This document shows positions 36,401 through 46,347 of a stretch of 64,000 bases of DNA, piece after piece. Within the stretch, counting starts at the first letter, position 1. Each line of letters opens with the position of its first letter. The position numbers and the translations under genes are program-made. The notes under the pieces are model-generated. The model was not told the origin of the DNA, did not search any database, and saw only the letters and a list, made by a program, of their open reading frames with translations. This DNA comes from Nemopilema nomurai (Eukaryota > Cnidaria > Scyphozoa > Rhizostomeae > Rhizostomatidae). Location: contig ML133383.1 in NCBI GenBank assembly GCA_003864495.1, positions 8,230,880-8,294,879 on the forward strand, given 5' to 3'.

Positions 36401-39400
36401 GGCCCCTTTATCCGCCTTTTGGTAGTCGGTTTGGTCCTGAACAGGGTAAAAATGATATTTGTTCCAGTATTCGAAGAAATACCTAAGCTATGTTGTCGCT
36501 ATTTAGACTCACAAGGCAATTTTTTTAATTTTTAGGTTTGACAGTATATCAGCGTAGTCTGATAGAATATTCTCTCTCATTTCGCTACTATTTCACAAGA
36601 TAACCAATTAAATTCCCCACAGTAGGCTGGGTGTGCAGTGGTTAGGGTCTGATAATTACCAAGTATTGTGGATAGCCACAACAGGCGTGAACTGTTTTGA
36701 AGCACTCTGCTGGTACACCACTGAAGCAAGATGACAAATACTTGACTCCGTATTTCAGTCCCTTGTCTGGGTACCTCATCAACACTGGCTCGTCGACCTG
36801 GGAACAAGAAATTATCTTTGGTAGAAAGACTGATATTCTGAGGAAACAATTTTTTAAATATCGTTTTACCTACAGCCTTCCTGAGTTTCATTTCATGGAG
36901 CACTTTCGTATCTAATTTAAAAAAATTGCACAAGTGTTTTCCCTGTGTCGTTTTTAAGCAAATTTTCTGAGAAGAGCAAGATATGAATTGACTTACAGCA
37001 TATGAGGCCTTATTTGATACCATCTGATCTATACGATTTTCCTTATTATTTGCCTTATGTTATTAAATTTGATATACTTCATTAATCTTTTATTCTTCAA
37101 ATTTCACTTTCAAAATGGTTTTACAATTCAAATGACGTGTTTTCTCTTCTGTCGTGCTGTTAATTATCAACAGCATAACTGCTAATGACATGACAAGGGA
37201 ACTCATTTACTTCTCACAATTGTTGATTAAGGTAATTGTTTGGAAACTGACTCTTTGGAATTGGGGTATTTCTTTTGACTATGTTGTCATATACCGTAAA
37301 ATCCTCGAATTAGCCCCCTGGGGGCTTATTTATTTTTGATATTTTTTATGGGGGCTCATTCAAAGGGGGGGGGCTTATAAAATTTCCTGAAACATGCCAC
37401 ATAAAAAGATAATTTTTGAAATTTCGTTCTTTTCATAATATAAAAAATAGCCTTAGTATAAAGTAACATTTGATTAAATCATTAACAAATTTTTTGTGGT
37501 AATTCATTAAAATGCCAAAGGCAATCTCAGGAGTCAAAAATCAACAAATCAAGGGGGGCTAATTTAAAATTTGTAATTCTAGGGTGGGAGTTTATTCGAG
37601 GATTACGGTATCTGGGTTTGGCCAACGCGGGTAGTAACTAGCCTCATTTCCGATAAGAAAATTCGACTGGCCTCTTTTCCGACCACAAAATGGCGGCGCT
37701 CCAGCCTGCACAGGCAAATTTAGCGTGTTTTATTGTTATTTGATTTCACCTGAAGAGTAGCGTCTTACCTGAATTTCCTTGCACCCTGCCTGTGCCAGTA
37801 GTTTCAGCTCAATGTTGATGCATTTAGCGAGGTCATCCAACAATTTCTCCTCGTTGTGGTAAAAATCGTCGCAAAAAGTATCCATTATCGTCAGCGGTCC
37901 AGGCACTGTCACTTTGAGTGGCTTCTCGCTCATTTTCTGGTTCCTTCTCCACTCTTTTGCCATGAACCCTTCGTTGCCTTTATGTGACACTTTTGCCATG
38001 ATTATTGGTAAAAGTCCTTCCCAGGCACCGTTTCTGCAGAGTTTTTTCTTAGTGTTTACAAAGTCAAACCCATTTAGGCTCCTGCAAAAGTTGTGTACAT
38101 ATTGCCCTCTACGCAACTCGCCGTCCGTGATAGTTGTTAGGCCGACTTTCGTCTGCAGGTCAATAATCTCTTGAGTTGCCCTCGTGAGTTGGTTTTCGAT
38201 GTGTTCTGAATCTCGACCTGCAATCGTTGCATTGTATTTCTTAACAAACTCTTCAATCACATGGCCTCCTTCGACCCAACGTTGAATCTGAAGATAATCG
38301 GGTTTCGGCATACTCCCAACTACGGTTGTCGGTAGGACCGGCATGTTTACTCACGTAAAAAAATCTACAAACCAACTATGCTACTTGTTTCTTTCCGATT
38401 CAAGCCAAACCACCTGTGTAATCAGATCTGCTCTTGGCTACTCCATTGAAACCCATTTCCAAACAATTTGTCGATTGTTCTGTTAAGAGCTTCGATTGTT
38501 GTCGTTGTTCGCAGTCTGACCGAGAACAATCCATCCTCGCGGTTCATATTAATCATCGGCTTTGATTGGTCTAAATTCTGTGACGTATTTTTCATTTGCC
38601 ATCGTAATTTCTTTGGCACGCCCTCCCTGATACCGCAGGAAGGTGGACCATGTGGCAATACTGCCCGATCTTTCGTATGAAACAGGTCTTCGTTAGTCAG
38701 TTCTTGCGAGTTCAAGCGCCTACTGTTGCCAGGAATTGACTCTCTATTTCCATGTTTTTCTGAGAAGATAAGGATTCTTATTAGGCGGACATGAACAATA
38801 CGGAGAGGTACCATGTTTTGCTAGATGTCATGTATTTAGTAGAACGTTCCCTGACCCTAAGCGACCTGTGATTTGTTGATGCAGTTAAAAAAATCCTCGA
38901 CGTGTATGACACGAGGTTAATCGGATTATCCGGACCGGATTCTCAACCTTCATCTCCTTATTAATGCACAAAATGCAGAGGATATGCTTGTTACCTGATC
39001 ACCCTTGTTAGATAAATTTGTAGACTGACTAGCAATATTGACAGTGCGGCGGTTTATCAATAATTATCTTGTTATTTTGTCTAACATCAATTTTATCTTC
39101 TTCTATAGATTGACATTATCCTCGATGTTCTTACGACTCTTGTGGTCATATGGAGATATTGTTATGAAAAAAACGAAAGCAAGTATGTGCAAATAATGAC
39201 TCCATTGTTTTTTTACGTGTTTTTATAAGAAACCTATATGTTTTTATAAGTACTAGAGCCCTGAAAATTTAAGAAACTTTTAGAACTAAATAAATACTTT
39301 TAAGAAACTCTAAAAAATCAAGATCACTTCTGACCCAGAAAATAATACGTCAAGAAGCCATTTCTGCTTGATTTAAATTTGCTAACACATTTTCGGTTAG

Positions 39401-42400
39401 AGTAACATAGGATGTTGAGTATTTGTAGGGGGGTTTTCGATAACTTTGCCATGAAATACTAAAGCAAAATTGTTTTCAGTATCGGCTTTATCAGTAAGCA
39501 GTCCGCGTTGTTCTCGTGAGGTTTTACTTTTTGCCGAATAGAAAAAAAAGAGCAAGCATTTGAAGTCCAAAGCTGGATTGATAAAGCATGAAATTTGGTG
39601 TTCGGTGGGGAGAAAAGGGTAAGCTCTGAGCCAAAATTAAGGGCTCCAACAGAAGATAGTAAAGATATAATAGGTGGACAGAATTGAGGGTCAAGTCTCA
39701 ATAACAGTTCGGGATTTGGGGTATAGATGCTTATATAAAAATAAGAAACTTTTAGTACTAGAAACTAGTGAAAAATTAAGAAACTTTTAGCACTAGGACC
39801 CAAGCTAGGTTTCTTATATATAAAAAACGGGTATTAATCGATTCGCTGTTCTGCCCCATTTGACTCCCATGTTTCGCCTGTCGCTATTTACTCGTATATG
39901 CCGTTTTTCAAAACCAAGATCAGGCATATTTTCATGTCATCAGTCGTAAATCCCCGTTCATGCTTATTTTTGTCAAAATGTTGCCGCAAAAATCTTAGTT
40001 TACAGTGTTTCTTTTCTTTTTGCCTTCACTCGTTAATTTTCACTTGCATACAATAAGGTCTTCTTTGCGGTAAGCCAATAAGCTTTTAAAACCAAATATA
40101 ATTTCCAAGCAGCAATTCAAGGTTGAACTGGAAATAAGAACGCTGGATTCGCTGTTGAATTTACGGTATGTAGGTAATGGCACACTAGCCTGGAAAGATC
40201 ATATGACTAAATATGGCTGAGAAGCGGCATTAACGGTCAACCATAGACAACTTAAAAAGCCAATCTCATAACGATTCTTAAAGAAACTTTTAAGGCATTG
40301 GAGACTGATATTAGCCTGGTTAATCTATCTTTATACCCACAATATAAACAGTATTTGTCGTGAACAGAAGCACCTAAGATCAGTAATGGCCCCGTCTACC
40401 GGCGCCGAAGATTTTTCTTTTTCACGTTGCCAAAACTTGAGTTGCTATGTATATTGCAAGACATAGGATAGAAAAGGGGGGGTCAGACAACCCTAACAGT
40501 AATCTTTAAATTCCAAAATAGTAGCACAAGCGAGACCATTTTAACAATTATAATTAAGTAACCACACCGCTTTCTGTCCCATTAAAATATCTTTCTTCAA
40601 ATGGAACAGTCTGATAGCTTTTCTTATACAATTTTTTGGGTGCTAGAAATGTCACTTGATGCATATTTGAATATAAAATATGTTAAGAAAGAAAAGTTGA
40701 AATTTTTAGCTGGGACGAAGCAAAATTGTTCAGTCACCAAACCCCATCCCTCCCTGCTAAACTTCAATGTTTTATACACCCCTTTCTTGGGCTTAGAGTA
40801 AAAATTCTTTAAGTTTGCAAGCACCAGGTCCTTTTAAGCTTACAAAATAAAATGGCGAACAGCTGCAGATACAAGATGTTGCATTTTGAAAGTAGATTTT
40901 CGTCCTGAAAGTATTGCATTGTGCAGAAGACCAGTTGCAGCTTGGAAGTGGAATAATGAATATTTTTGCTTGATTTTTAGAGCTTGTGTTCTCATAGCTG
41001 TCCTGTTCATCATTTCTGGCATGGCTCTCACTGTGAAAGCAACGTATAACCTGTCAAAAGAATGGATTCCATACTTCAAGGTAACTTCTAACAGCTCGAG
41101 CCTAGAATAACCGGCAACCTGTTCTTCCCAGATATGCCAATTTTTGCTGGCCATTGCCTAATAGCACTCTTTGATGCTGAATTATCCTGCTATGTATCAC
41201 TTTATAAACTCCACAAGGTAACATTTTTTCAGCTCGAGCCTAGAATGACCGGCAACCTGTTCTTCCCAGATATGCCAATGTTTGCTGGCCATTGCCTAAT
41301 AGCATTCTTTGATGCTGAATTATCCTGCTATGTATCACTTTATAAACTCCACAAGGTAACATTTTTTCAGCTCGAGCCTAGAATGACCGGCAACCTGTTC
41401 TTCCCAGATATGCCAATGTTTGCTGGCCATTGCCTAATAGCATTCTTTGATGCTGAATTATCCTGCTATGTATCACTTTATAAACTCCACAAGGTAACAT
41501 TTTTTCAGCTCGAGCCTAGAATAACCGGCAACCTGTTCTTCCTAGATAGGCCAATGTTTGCTGGCCATTGCCTAAAAGCACTCTTTGATGCTGAATAATC
41601 CTGCTATGTATCACTTTATAAACTCCACCGCAGTGACCTTTCCATCTTCCATTAGCCTCACATTCTCCTGCCAATCGAATTGACGACAGCAATCACCTTC
41701 ACTGGCCTAATGTCCGCCAAGATCTACGTCGCCAGAAAGTTGTCAAGCAAGTCCTTGATGGTTGATGGTAAGTGCAGTTTGGTTCGGTAGCTCGGGGGGT
41801 TTGTAGACGTTGAATAGTCTGGTATTCCTGGTATTCCTAAAGCATAGTCTGTGAATAGAATTCGCAAGGATGTTGGGTTATTTCTGAATTCATTTGCTGA
41901 CAAAGTCTGTTTGAAGTGTCCGTATCTCTAAGATTTCTCATTTCTCGTGACGTCATTATTAGCTTCAACTTAAAGCTCTTGTCCTTCAGTAGTCATTTTT
42001 TGTAATGTTTTGGGGGAACTGCTGATGGTAATCTGGATGAACCAAGGATTGCCCCCTCTGCGGTGTTTTCTTGGCACCAGCCAAAGTCTTTTTTCAAGCT
42101 GTCCTATCTTGAAAAGCCGGACATTCCTTCAGTGGAACAATTTCTTAATTCCCGTTCCAAGTGCAACTTTGGAAGACAACAAGTGCGTTTTACTCTCATT
42201 ACTCCCTGGGCTGAGATTTTTTGTCCTCGAGAGGAAACTAGGAGAACATTTATTGTGACTCAAAACGATTGCCATTTTATTTAAGCTATGGGCATTTCAT
42301 ACCTTATCTGTTTTCTCAGTAGCATCAAAGGATGTTTACGATGGCCAGCAGAGATAATGCGTAAAATGGGGACGTCAGATTACCCTAACAGCTTTCACAT

Positions 42401-43521
42401 GGTTATAAAACTGACCTGTTGTGAATTGATCAAAGTATTAAGCCATCCTAGATATATCACCGATCTTCTTCTTCAGTCGGGCAAGGCGTGATAAAATTAT
42501 GCTGCTATTGCTCGGCTTACTTATGGTTTGATACCATGTTTATAAGCTATTTTAAACTATCAACTATTGGCATATTACGGTATTGGATAGTGCCTGTAAC
42601 GGTACACACTTATTCCAAGGCATCAATACTGGCTGCGGACTGGTGATGGCAGTTATGAACCTAATCAGCCTATTGGTGTACCACAAGACTAGTCTTTGGT
42701 TCCTCGACTCTGTCTCTGCGACAATCATTGCACTGTTCCTTTTCTTCTTTGGCCTTAGGTATGTGTCGATTTGATTATTTCATTTTTTAAATTTTCAAGG
42801 TTTACTCTTTCACAAAATATCCCCATCGGAAAATCCAAACTACAATTTGATTGGATAAGAGGCTTTTAAACCTCAGCCTAATATGATAGATTTTATATTT
42901 CCACATGAATATTTGGCAATATGCCTAGAAGCAGTGGCAATCAAAGCAGATGTTTTACGCTAACATTTTAATATAAACAAAAATTTAAATGCTTCAAAGC
43001 TTTTTATCATTAAAATCTATAATTTATGAATATTTTGGTAATAATTGGGCTTTCCTGTTTAACATTGGTGTAAATCATCATTTATATTGGTTTAACAAAG
43101 TGTTGTACCTTGTCCGGAAACAATTATTTCGATTCGAAAAGTCAAAGGATGCCGTCGTAGTACAGATTTTTGCTGAAAGGATGACAAGCATTTATCAATG
43201 AAAGCAACTCTCATTATCTCTCCATTTTGTTTCCTTAAAGTCCTTTTAGCTAAAAAGTTTTCGGAAATGGCCTTGCGATTGGTAAATTGTTTATTAATTT
43301 GATTGAATTTCAGAAGTTTCAATCATGATATATCGACAATAGTCCCTAGCAGATATTTTGTTGCGTATAACAACGAACGCTTTATTGAAGATGCCAATGC
43401 CAAAGAAATATCAGGCACACTTTCCTGTACCGAATATATAAAATTTAAGAGTATATTTTTCGAAAAATTTGAAACAGCTTTGATAAGAAAACTGGAGAAT
43501 ATTAATGAGCTTATCTCTTGA
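27439..43521 (+). CDS. TMEM163-like / cation diffusion facilitator-like membrane protein (8 exons)
   Basis: Proposed exons: 27439-27502 (ATG), 28403-28516, 30111-30154, 39109-39182, 40981-41080, 41656-41767, 42620-42758, 43314-43521 (TGA). Every junction is GT-AG and in phase, giving 284 residues, near the 289 of human TMEM163. There are six predicted membrane helices: about 38-63, 75-91, 100-121, 134-158, 172-190 and 195-216. The second contains IDIILDVLTTLVVIWRY, with two Asp (D76, D80) four apart, as in the metal-binding helix of TMEM163 and CDF transporters. LMVDG (D169) and FLDSVSAT also match conserved positions. TMEM163 is a zinc efflux/binding protein of vesicle and plasma membranes; similar transport here is inferred. 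The first and last exons are less certain: the last (69 codons) has a good acceptor but no family match, and reading through at 42759 would instead give a short tail ending at 42774. Intron 3 carries two antisense MetE-like genes. Confidence 0.86.
28517..30110. other. TMEM163-like intron 2
   Basis: The intron lies between the exons ending at 28516 and starting at 30111. Apart from the 46-bp array nothing else is seen; short frames on both strands lack recognisable features. Confidence 0.65.
28806..28955 (+). repeat. 46-bp minisatellite, three copies
   Basis: A unit starting ATTGAATTGGAT recurs at 28806, 28852, 28898 and partly at 28944, at exactly 46-bp steps. The second and third units are almost identical, the first more diverged. 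It lies in intron 2 of the TMEM163-like gene. Confidence 0.92.
30585..33167 (-). CDS. MetE-like (cobalamin-independent methionine synthase core) protein, copy A
   Basis: Four minus-strand exons, all phase 0: 32592-33167, 32026-32163, 31090-31236, 30585-30782 (stop), giving 352 residues. This is the length of the catalytic C-terminal half of MetE (Meth_synt_2 family), not the 750-residue two-domain enzyme. Family landmarks appear in order: PTTVIGSMPKPNY (start of the barrel), ITDGEL, VPGPLTIMDTF, IQVDEPVL, VHACCG, LSIEDAH, GVIDVVKSRV, IAPDCG. The four MetE zinc ligands are present: H229 and C231 (HAC), E269 (SIED), C328 (PDCG). A zinc-dependent methyl transfer to a thiol, possibly homocysteine, is therefore plausible; the methyl donor is unknown because the N-terminal half that binds folate polyglutamate is missing. 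The start is the ATG at 33167, aligned with the start of copy B. The gene lies antisense in intron 3 of the TMEM163-like gene, with copy B 2 kb upstream in the same direction. Confidence 0.92.
30851..30920. mobile_element. Short foldback (inverted-repeat) element
   Basis: Two arms of about 28 nt (30851-30879 and 30893-30920) are near-perfect inverse complements around a 13-nt loop; the shared core is GGTACCAGACCC against GGGTCTGGTACC. It sits in intron 3 of MetE-like copy A and is absent at the same place in copy B. The end sequence CCCTGGGTACCAGA recurs at 55394-55407 in a CFAP61 intron. Confidence 0.75.
32267..32315 (+). repeat. Direct 22-bp duplication
   Basis: The word GTGTCATGAAGGGCTCTTCT appears twice in succession, in intron 1 of MetE-like copy A. 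It is a minor replication-slippage feature. Confidence 0.85.
33327..33405 (-). promoter_or_regulatory. Candidate promoter block of MetE-like copy A
   Basis: Two blocks are shared with the upstream region of copy B at nearly the same distance from the ATG: GCAGTCTGAC (33329-33338, about 162 bp upstream) and CTTTGATTGGTCTAAAT (33389-33405). The latter contains, on the coding strand, a CCAAT box about 227 bp upstream of the ATG. Conservation between the copies may reflect recent duplication rather than selection. Confidence 0.4.
33406..35169. other. Spacer between the two MetE-like genes
   Basis: A 1.7 kb A+T-rich spacer inside intron 3 of the TMEM163-like gene. Plus-strand frame 34079-34366 and minus-strand frames 33595-33798 and 34089-34271 show no recognisable features. 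It must hold the 3' end of copy B and distal upstream sequence of copy A. Confidence 0.6.
35170..38344 (-). CDS. MetE-like (cobalamin-independent methionine synthase core) protein, copy B
   Basis: Four minus-strand exons: 37769-38344 (ATG at 38344), 36660-36797, 36290-36436, 35170-35367. Exon lengths (576, 138, 147, 198) are identical to copy A, and the product is again 352 residues. It starts MPVLPTTVVGSMPKPDYLQ and keeps the same zinc-ligand set (H229, C231, E269, C328), so neither copy looks dead. Differences from copy A gather in the first exon (for example QRWVEGGHVIEEF for PCWVKGGQEVKEF, and RGQYVHNF for REKYIYSF). The last exon differs by only about two silent-looking bases and the match runs past the stop codon. 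The catalytic role is as for copy A: predicted zinc-dependent methyltransferase of unknown donor, probably cytosolic as no targeting signal is seen. The inverted-repeat element 37292-37610 sits in its first intron. Confidence 0.92.
37292..37610. mobile_element. MITE-like element sharing termini with 26311-26775
   Basis: The left end TACCGTAAAATCCTCGAATT and the right end (inverse TACCGTAATCCTCGAATAAA) are inverted repeats, bounded by TA. The element is about 319 bp, A+T-rich inside with GGGGGCTTAT/GGGGGCTCAT blocks, and has no coding capacity. The same terminus occurs on the larger element at 26311-26775. It lies in the first intron of MetE-like copy B. Confidence 0.8.
38511..38577 (-). promoter_or_regulatory. 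Candidate promoter block of MetE-like copy B
   Basis: The counterpart of the copy A block: GCAGTCTGAC at 38511-38520 (about 167 bp upstream of the ATG) and CTTTGATTGGTCTAAAT at about 38560-38576, with a CCAAT box on the coding strand about 221 bp upstream. Order and spacing match copy A within a few bases. Confidence 0.4.
39183..40980. other. TMEM163-like intron 4
   Basis: The intron lies between the exons 39109-39182 and 40981-41080. Several short repeats of the type TAAGAAACTTTTAG occur at about 39260-39310 and 39740-39790. No gene is seen; minus-strand frame 39459-39701 is unsupported. Confidence 0.6.
41081..41632 (+). repeat. 138-bp minisatellite, about four copies, in a TMEM163-like intron
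   Basis: The marker GATATGCCAAT recurs at 41131, 41269 and 41407, with a variant (GATAGGCCAAT) at 41545, exactly 138 bp apart. The unit also includes CTCGAGCCTAGAAT, TTTGCTGGCCATTGCC and TATAAACTCCACAAGGTAAC followed by TTTTTTCAG. The array begins directly after the exon ending at 41080 and ends 24 bp before the exon at 41656. Because 138 is divisible by three, one plus-strand frame stays open across three units; I take this as a by-product, since exon phase and homology join 41080 to 41656. Confidence 0.92.
41768..42619. other. TMEM163-like intron 6
   Basis: An 852-bp intron bounded by GTAAGT at 41768 and an acceptor ending CCAAG at 42619. Plus-strand frames 42010-42258 and 42063-42284 contain no known motif. 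I see nothing else. Confidence 0.65.
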
Positions 43522-43903
43522 GTTTATCATTTTGGCTCAGCTTTTCAAGTTCTATCTTTGGAACTTTGTCTATACATTTATGTTCTGTCTCCTTCCTCGT
43601 TCAAGGTTGCTGATTTCATCTCTCAACTGTTTGGCTCCAGAAGAGAAGAGGCAGTAAACAAGAATCATATATTCCTTTATCTATTTAAAAAAATAATCTA
43701 AGATACAATGATTTAAAAAAACGATAAGACAAGTTCTAAAAGAATTTTACAGTCATAAAATAGATATGCATCCTCTTGTTTGCTAATTGATAAAACCGAC
43801 ATATAATTCATAACGTATTTAAACTTTACAAGATGCTAACAGGGTATTCAAATCTTCTTAGAAGATAATTTGCTGTGACGAGTTTAATATATATACACAT
43901 TTC

Positions 43904-45689
43904 TCATGGAAGTTTGGTGTCAAGTCCCATTCGCCAGCTTTCGTTACGGACGAAGTTTCTCAAAACCGATGCCTTGCAGTTATTGCAGAAGTAATGCGGG
44001 TTGTTGCAGCCTTTCGGTCGGTGATTACAAGTTGGCAGTATCATCGGTATGTACCTTGGATCTGCTGCCGATGCTATTCGCCAAACCTTTTTGCAGTACT
44101 GCTGCAAGTTCTGTAGTTGATCTTGCATCACTCTGATTTTGTTTTCCTCAGAGAGGAGGTCGAACTTGGGGTTTTCTTGCACCGAAGACAAGGCCGAGAG
44201 ATAAAAACCGCAGGCACCTCTCTTTGAGTGAGTTTAGGCGGTATTCTTGCGCAGTGATCAGCAGCTCGAGTGTTGCTGGTTTTCGCTTCAGGTATCCCTC
44301 GCACTGCTCCTTCAACTTCTCGATTTGGTATTCCCGACTCAAGTCCAGCAGATTGAAGACATCTGTCGAATCTGGTTATAAGAAACGACGAGTGTTATGT
44401 TATTTCATCTGGTTGAAAATTCTCAATACACCTTGGTAGTCGAGACAGCAAAGTAACTCCTTTTCCACACTACAATAATACAACCTAAACGTTAACATTT
44501 AAATTATTTCATAAAGTAATTAATTACCGTTAATCTCATGTCCAAATGGGTATATAAAATTCAGCATCTCCAACACCTGTTGCACAGTCTTTCCGGGAAG
44601 GGGAATTTTCTCCATTTTCTTTTCTTTGAAGTCCGATTCCAACATGACCTTGAACACAGGGGAATGAGAGCACAAGATGTCCCGATGCACGTGCAGCTCG
44701 TATTGCTCCACAACCAGTACCAGGTCGCTTTTTATGGTGAAATCCCAGAATTCATTGCGCTGCTCTCTCGACTTCTTCTCCGATCTAAAATTTGAATTTG
44801 CGAAAATAAACAAAGTTAAGACAGAATCAGAGAGTGGACTAGTTAATGCTCTCAAGGAATATCTAAAAAGGCCGTAGTAATGTGGCTTTCGAAATCGCTG
44901 TTTGCCTTTGAGGTTTCTTGCTACCACACCTTTCGTGCTTGCCAGCATCATTTTCTGTTTATACTCCAGTTCAATATTCGTATAAATTGCTAGTGAAAAA
45001 GCACTCCCTGTTTGCGAGTGTGTTTGCAAAGCCAACGATTATTTCCTGGCTTCACTTGTGTTTTGTCCCTATGCCAGGTAAAGTGTGAGAAAGTACCAAG
45101 TTGTGATTCCCGCGTGCCTTTACTTGTGCTTGAATTGGAAATATTAGCGAGAGCAGCAATTTAACTGACCTAGTTGAAACTTTTATATCCTGTTATTATC
45201 TTTAATTGTTTGAAACCAAAAGAAAAGTTTTCATTTTTGATTGTCCTTCAACATGAGCATAACATGGATCTAGAAATACGAGCGTTTCTGCTTAAATAGA
45301 AGATTCCGAGTTGCCAGCTAGAAGATGTAAAACTAATGGTAAGAGATTTCAGCAGACCTATCCAAAGGCACCACTAATTAAATGTCTGTGAGACCAGAAC
45401 AGTAAATAGTATCGTCGTCAAAATGAGCGAAAATTTGATTTTGCGGGCAAAACATTGTATTGATCTATTGATAAACTATTGCCGCACGATAAAATTCAAT
45501 ACGCAGGCCACGATAAGGAAGCAACGATAAGCCAATTTCAATTATACTTTCAAATGCGAAGCACGTCTAACGCTTCATATCGGTTTTTTATTGCACAGGA
45601 GAAGCTTCGCAGTTCTAATTACTAAGATATTATGGCACAGGCATTTCCCCTTAGGCAGAATCAAGATGTACGAGAACTCACTTGTCCAT
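43904..45689 (-). CDS. BTB-domain protein with an apparent frameshift in the last exon
   Basis: Proposed exons (minus): 45682-45689 (ATG GAC AA, donor GTGAGT), 44528-44784, 43904-44371. Phase holds at both junctions. Residues about 12-90 are a BTB/POZ fold: KSDLVLVVEQYELHVHRDIL, CSHSPVFKVMLESDF, then LEMLNFIYPFGHEI. A helical BACK-like stretch follows (LDLSREYQIEKLKEQCEGYL, TLELLITAQEYRLNSLKERC). As written the frame stops at 44148 after 162 residues. In the next frame the sequence stays open to 43904 and reads DLLSEENKIRVMQDQLQNL, then a Cys/His cluster (CNHRPKGCNNPHYFCNNCK) that looks like a small zinc-binding module. The switch best fits the five-base A run at about 44204-44208 (plus strand). 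It could be a sequencing error, a young pseudogene or a real truncation. BTB proteins usually dimerise and often recruit Cullin-3; the role here is unknown. The gene is convergent with the TMEM163-like gene. Confidence 0.8.
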
Positions 45690-46347
45690 AGTTTTTCTGC
45701 GCCAAGAGTATGTCAGCAGGTGAAATCTTCAAGGTATTGATTGAAGCAATGGCAGCGAGTTGTAGCGAGGAACTGAGATAATTGATGCTGCCACGATTAA
45801 ATATTGCATTTGTATCAAGAGATTTGTGGCTCAAATCAAAACATCCACTCTGAATATAAGCAACAAAGAATTGGTGTTTTTTAATTCAAAAGGCATTTTC
45901 GTGTTGAATATCTCAATAGGCATTTCATTGCCGACAATGAAATTTGGAAGCAGAAATCGTTACCACTAGAATTGAGTGGCTTTGTCATCAAGAATTTCTT
46001 AGTCCATACTCCGTGGTTTGCTGTCCCAAGAGGCAAGGAATCAAAAGCCTCACACACAATGCCAGGCCAGAATGAAAGAAAGGCGTTCGCTGGGCTTGCA
46101 TGTCAAGGTTAAATACAGCTTCCCTTGTGCAGGAAACTCGACAACCATTAAAGTTCGCCGCGGTGAAATGGCAAAAGCTGTTTGTTTACTCGGTGTCACT
46201 ACGAAGAAGAACTTGTTCCAAGTGGAGGTGAGTTGTGAAAAAGCACTCCGTTTGAAATAGCTTGCGCTTCTATATATCCAATGATAATTAACAACAATTT
46301 TTACATAACAGGGTTCACAGTAAAGTGAAGTTAGGACGTTCTCGAGT
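45690..46347. other. Spacer between BTB gene and CFAP61
   Basis: Both flanking genes run on the minus strand, so this stretch holds the CFAP61 3' end and the BTB promoter and 5' UTR. A plus-strand 80-codon frame (46018-46260) has no recognisable features and no support. Confidence 0.55.

Noticed and set aside
30585..38344. MetE-like genes as bacterial contamination or pseudogenes
   Set aside because: Each copy has three GT-AG introns at identical positions, intact frames and complete zinc ligands, within an animal gene on the same contig.
41134..41598. Open frame across the 138-bp repeats as a repeat protein
   Set aside because: The frame is a consequence of a unit length divisible by three. 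TMEM163-like exon phase and homology skip the array. Kept only as a question for transcripts.
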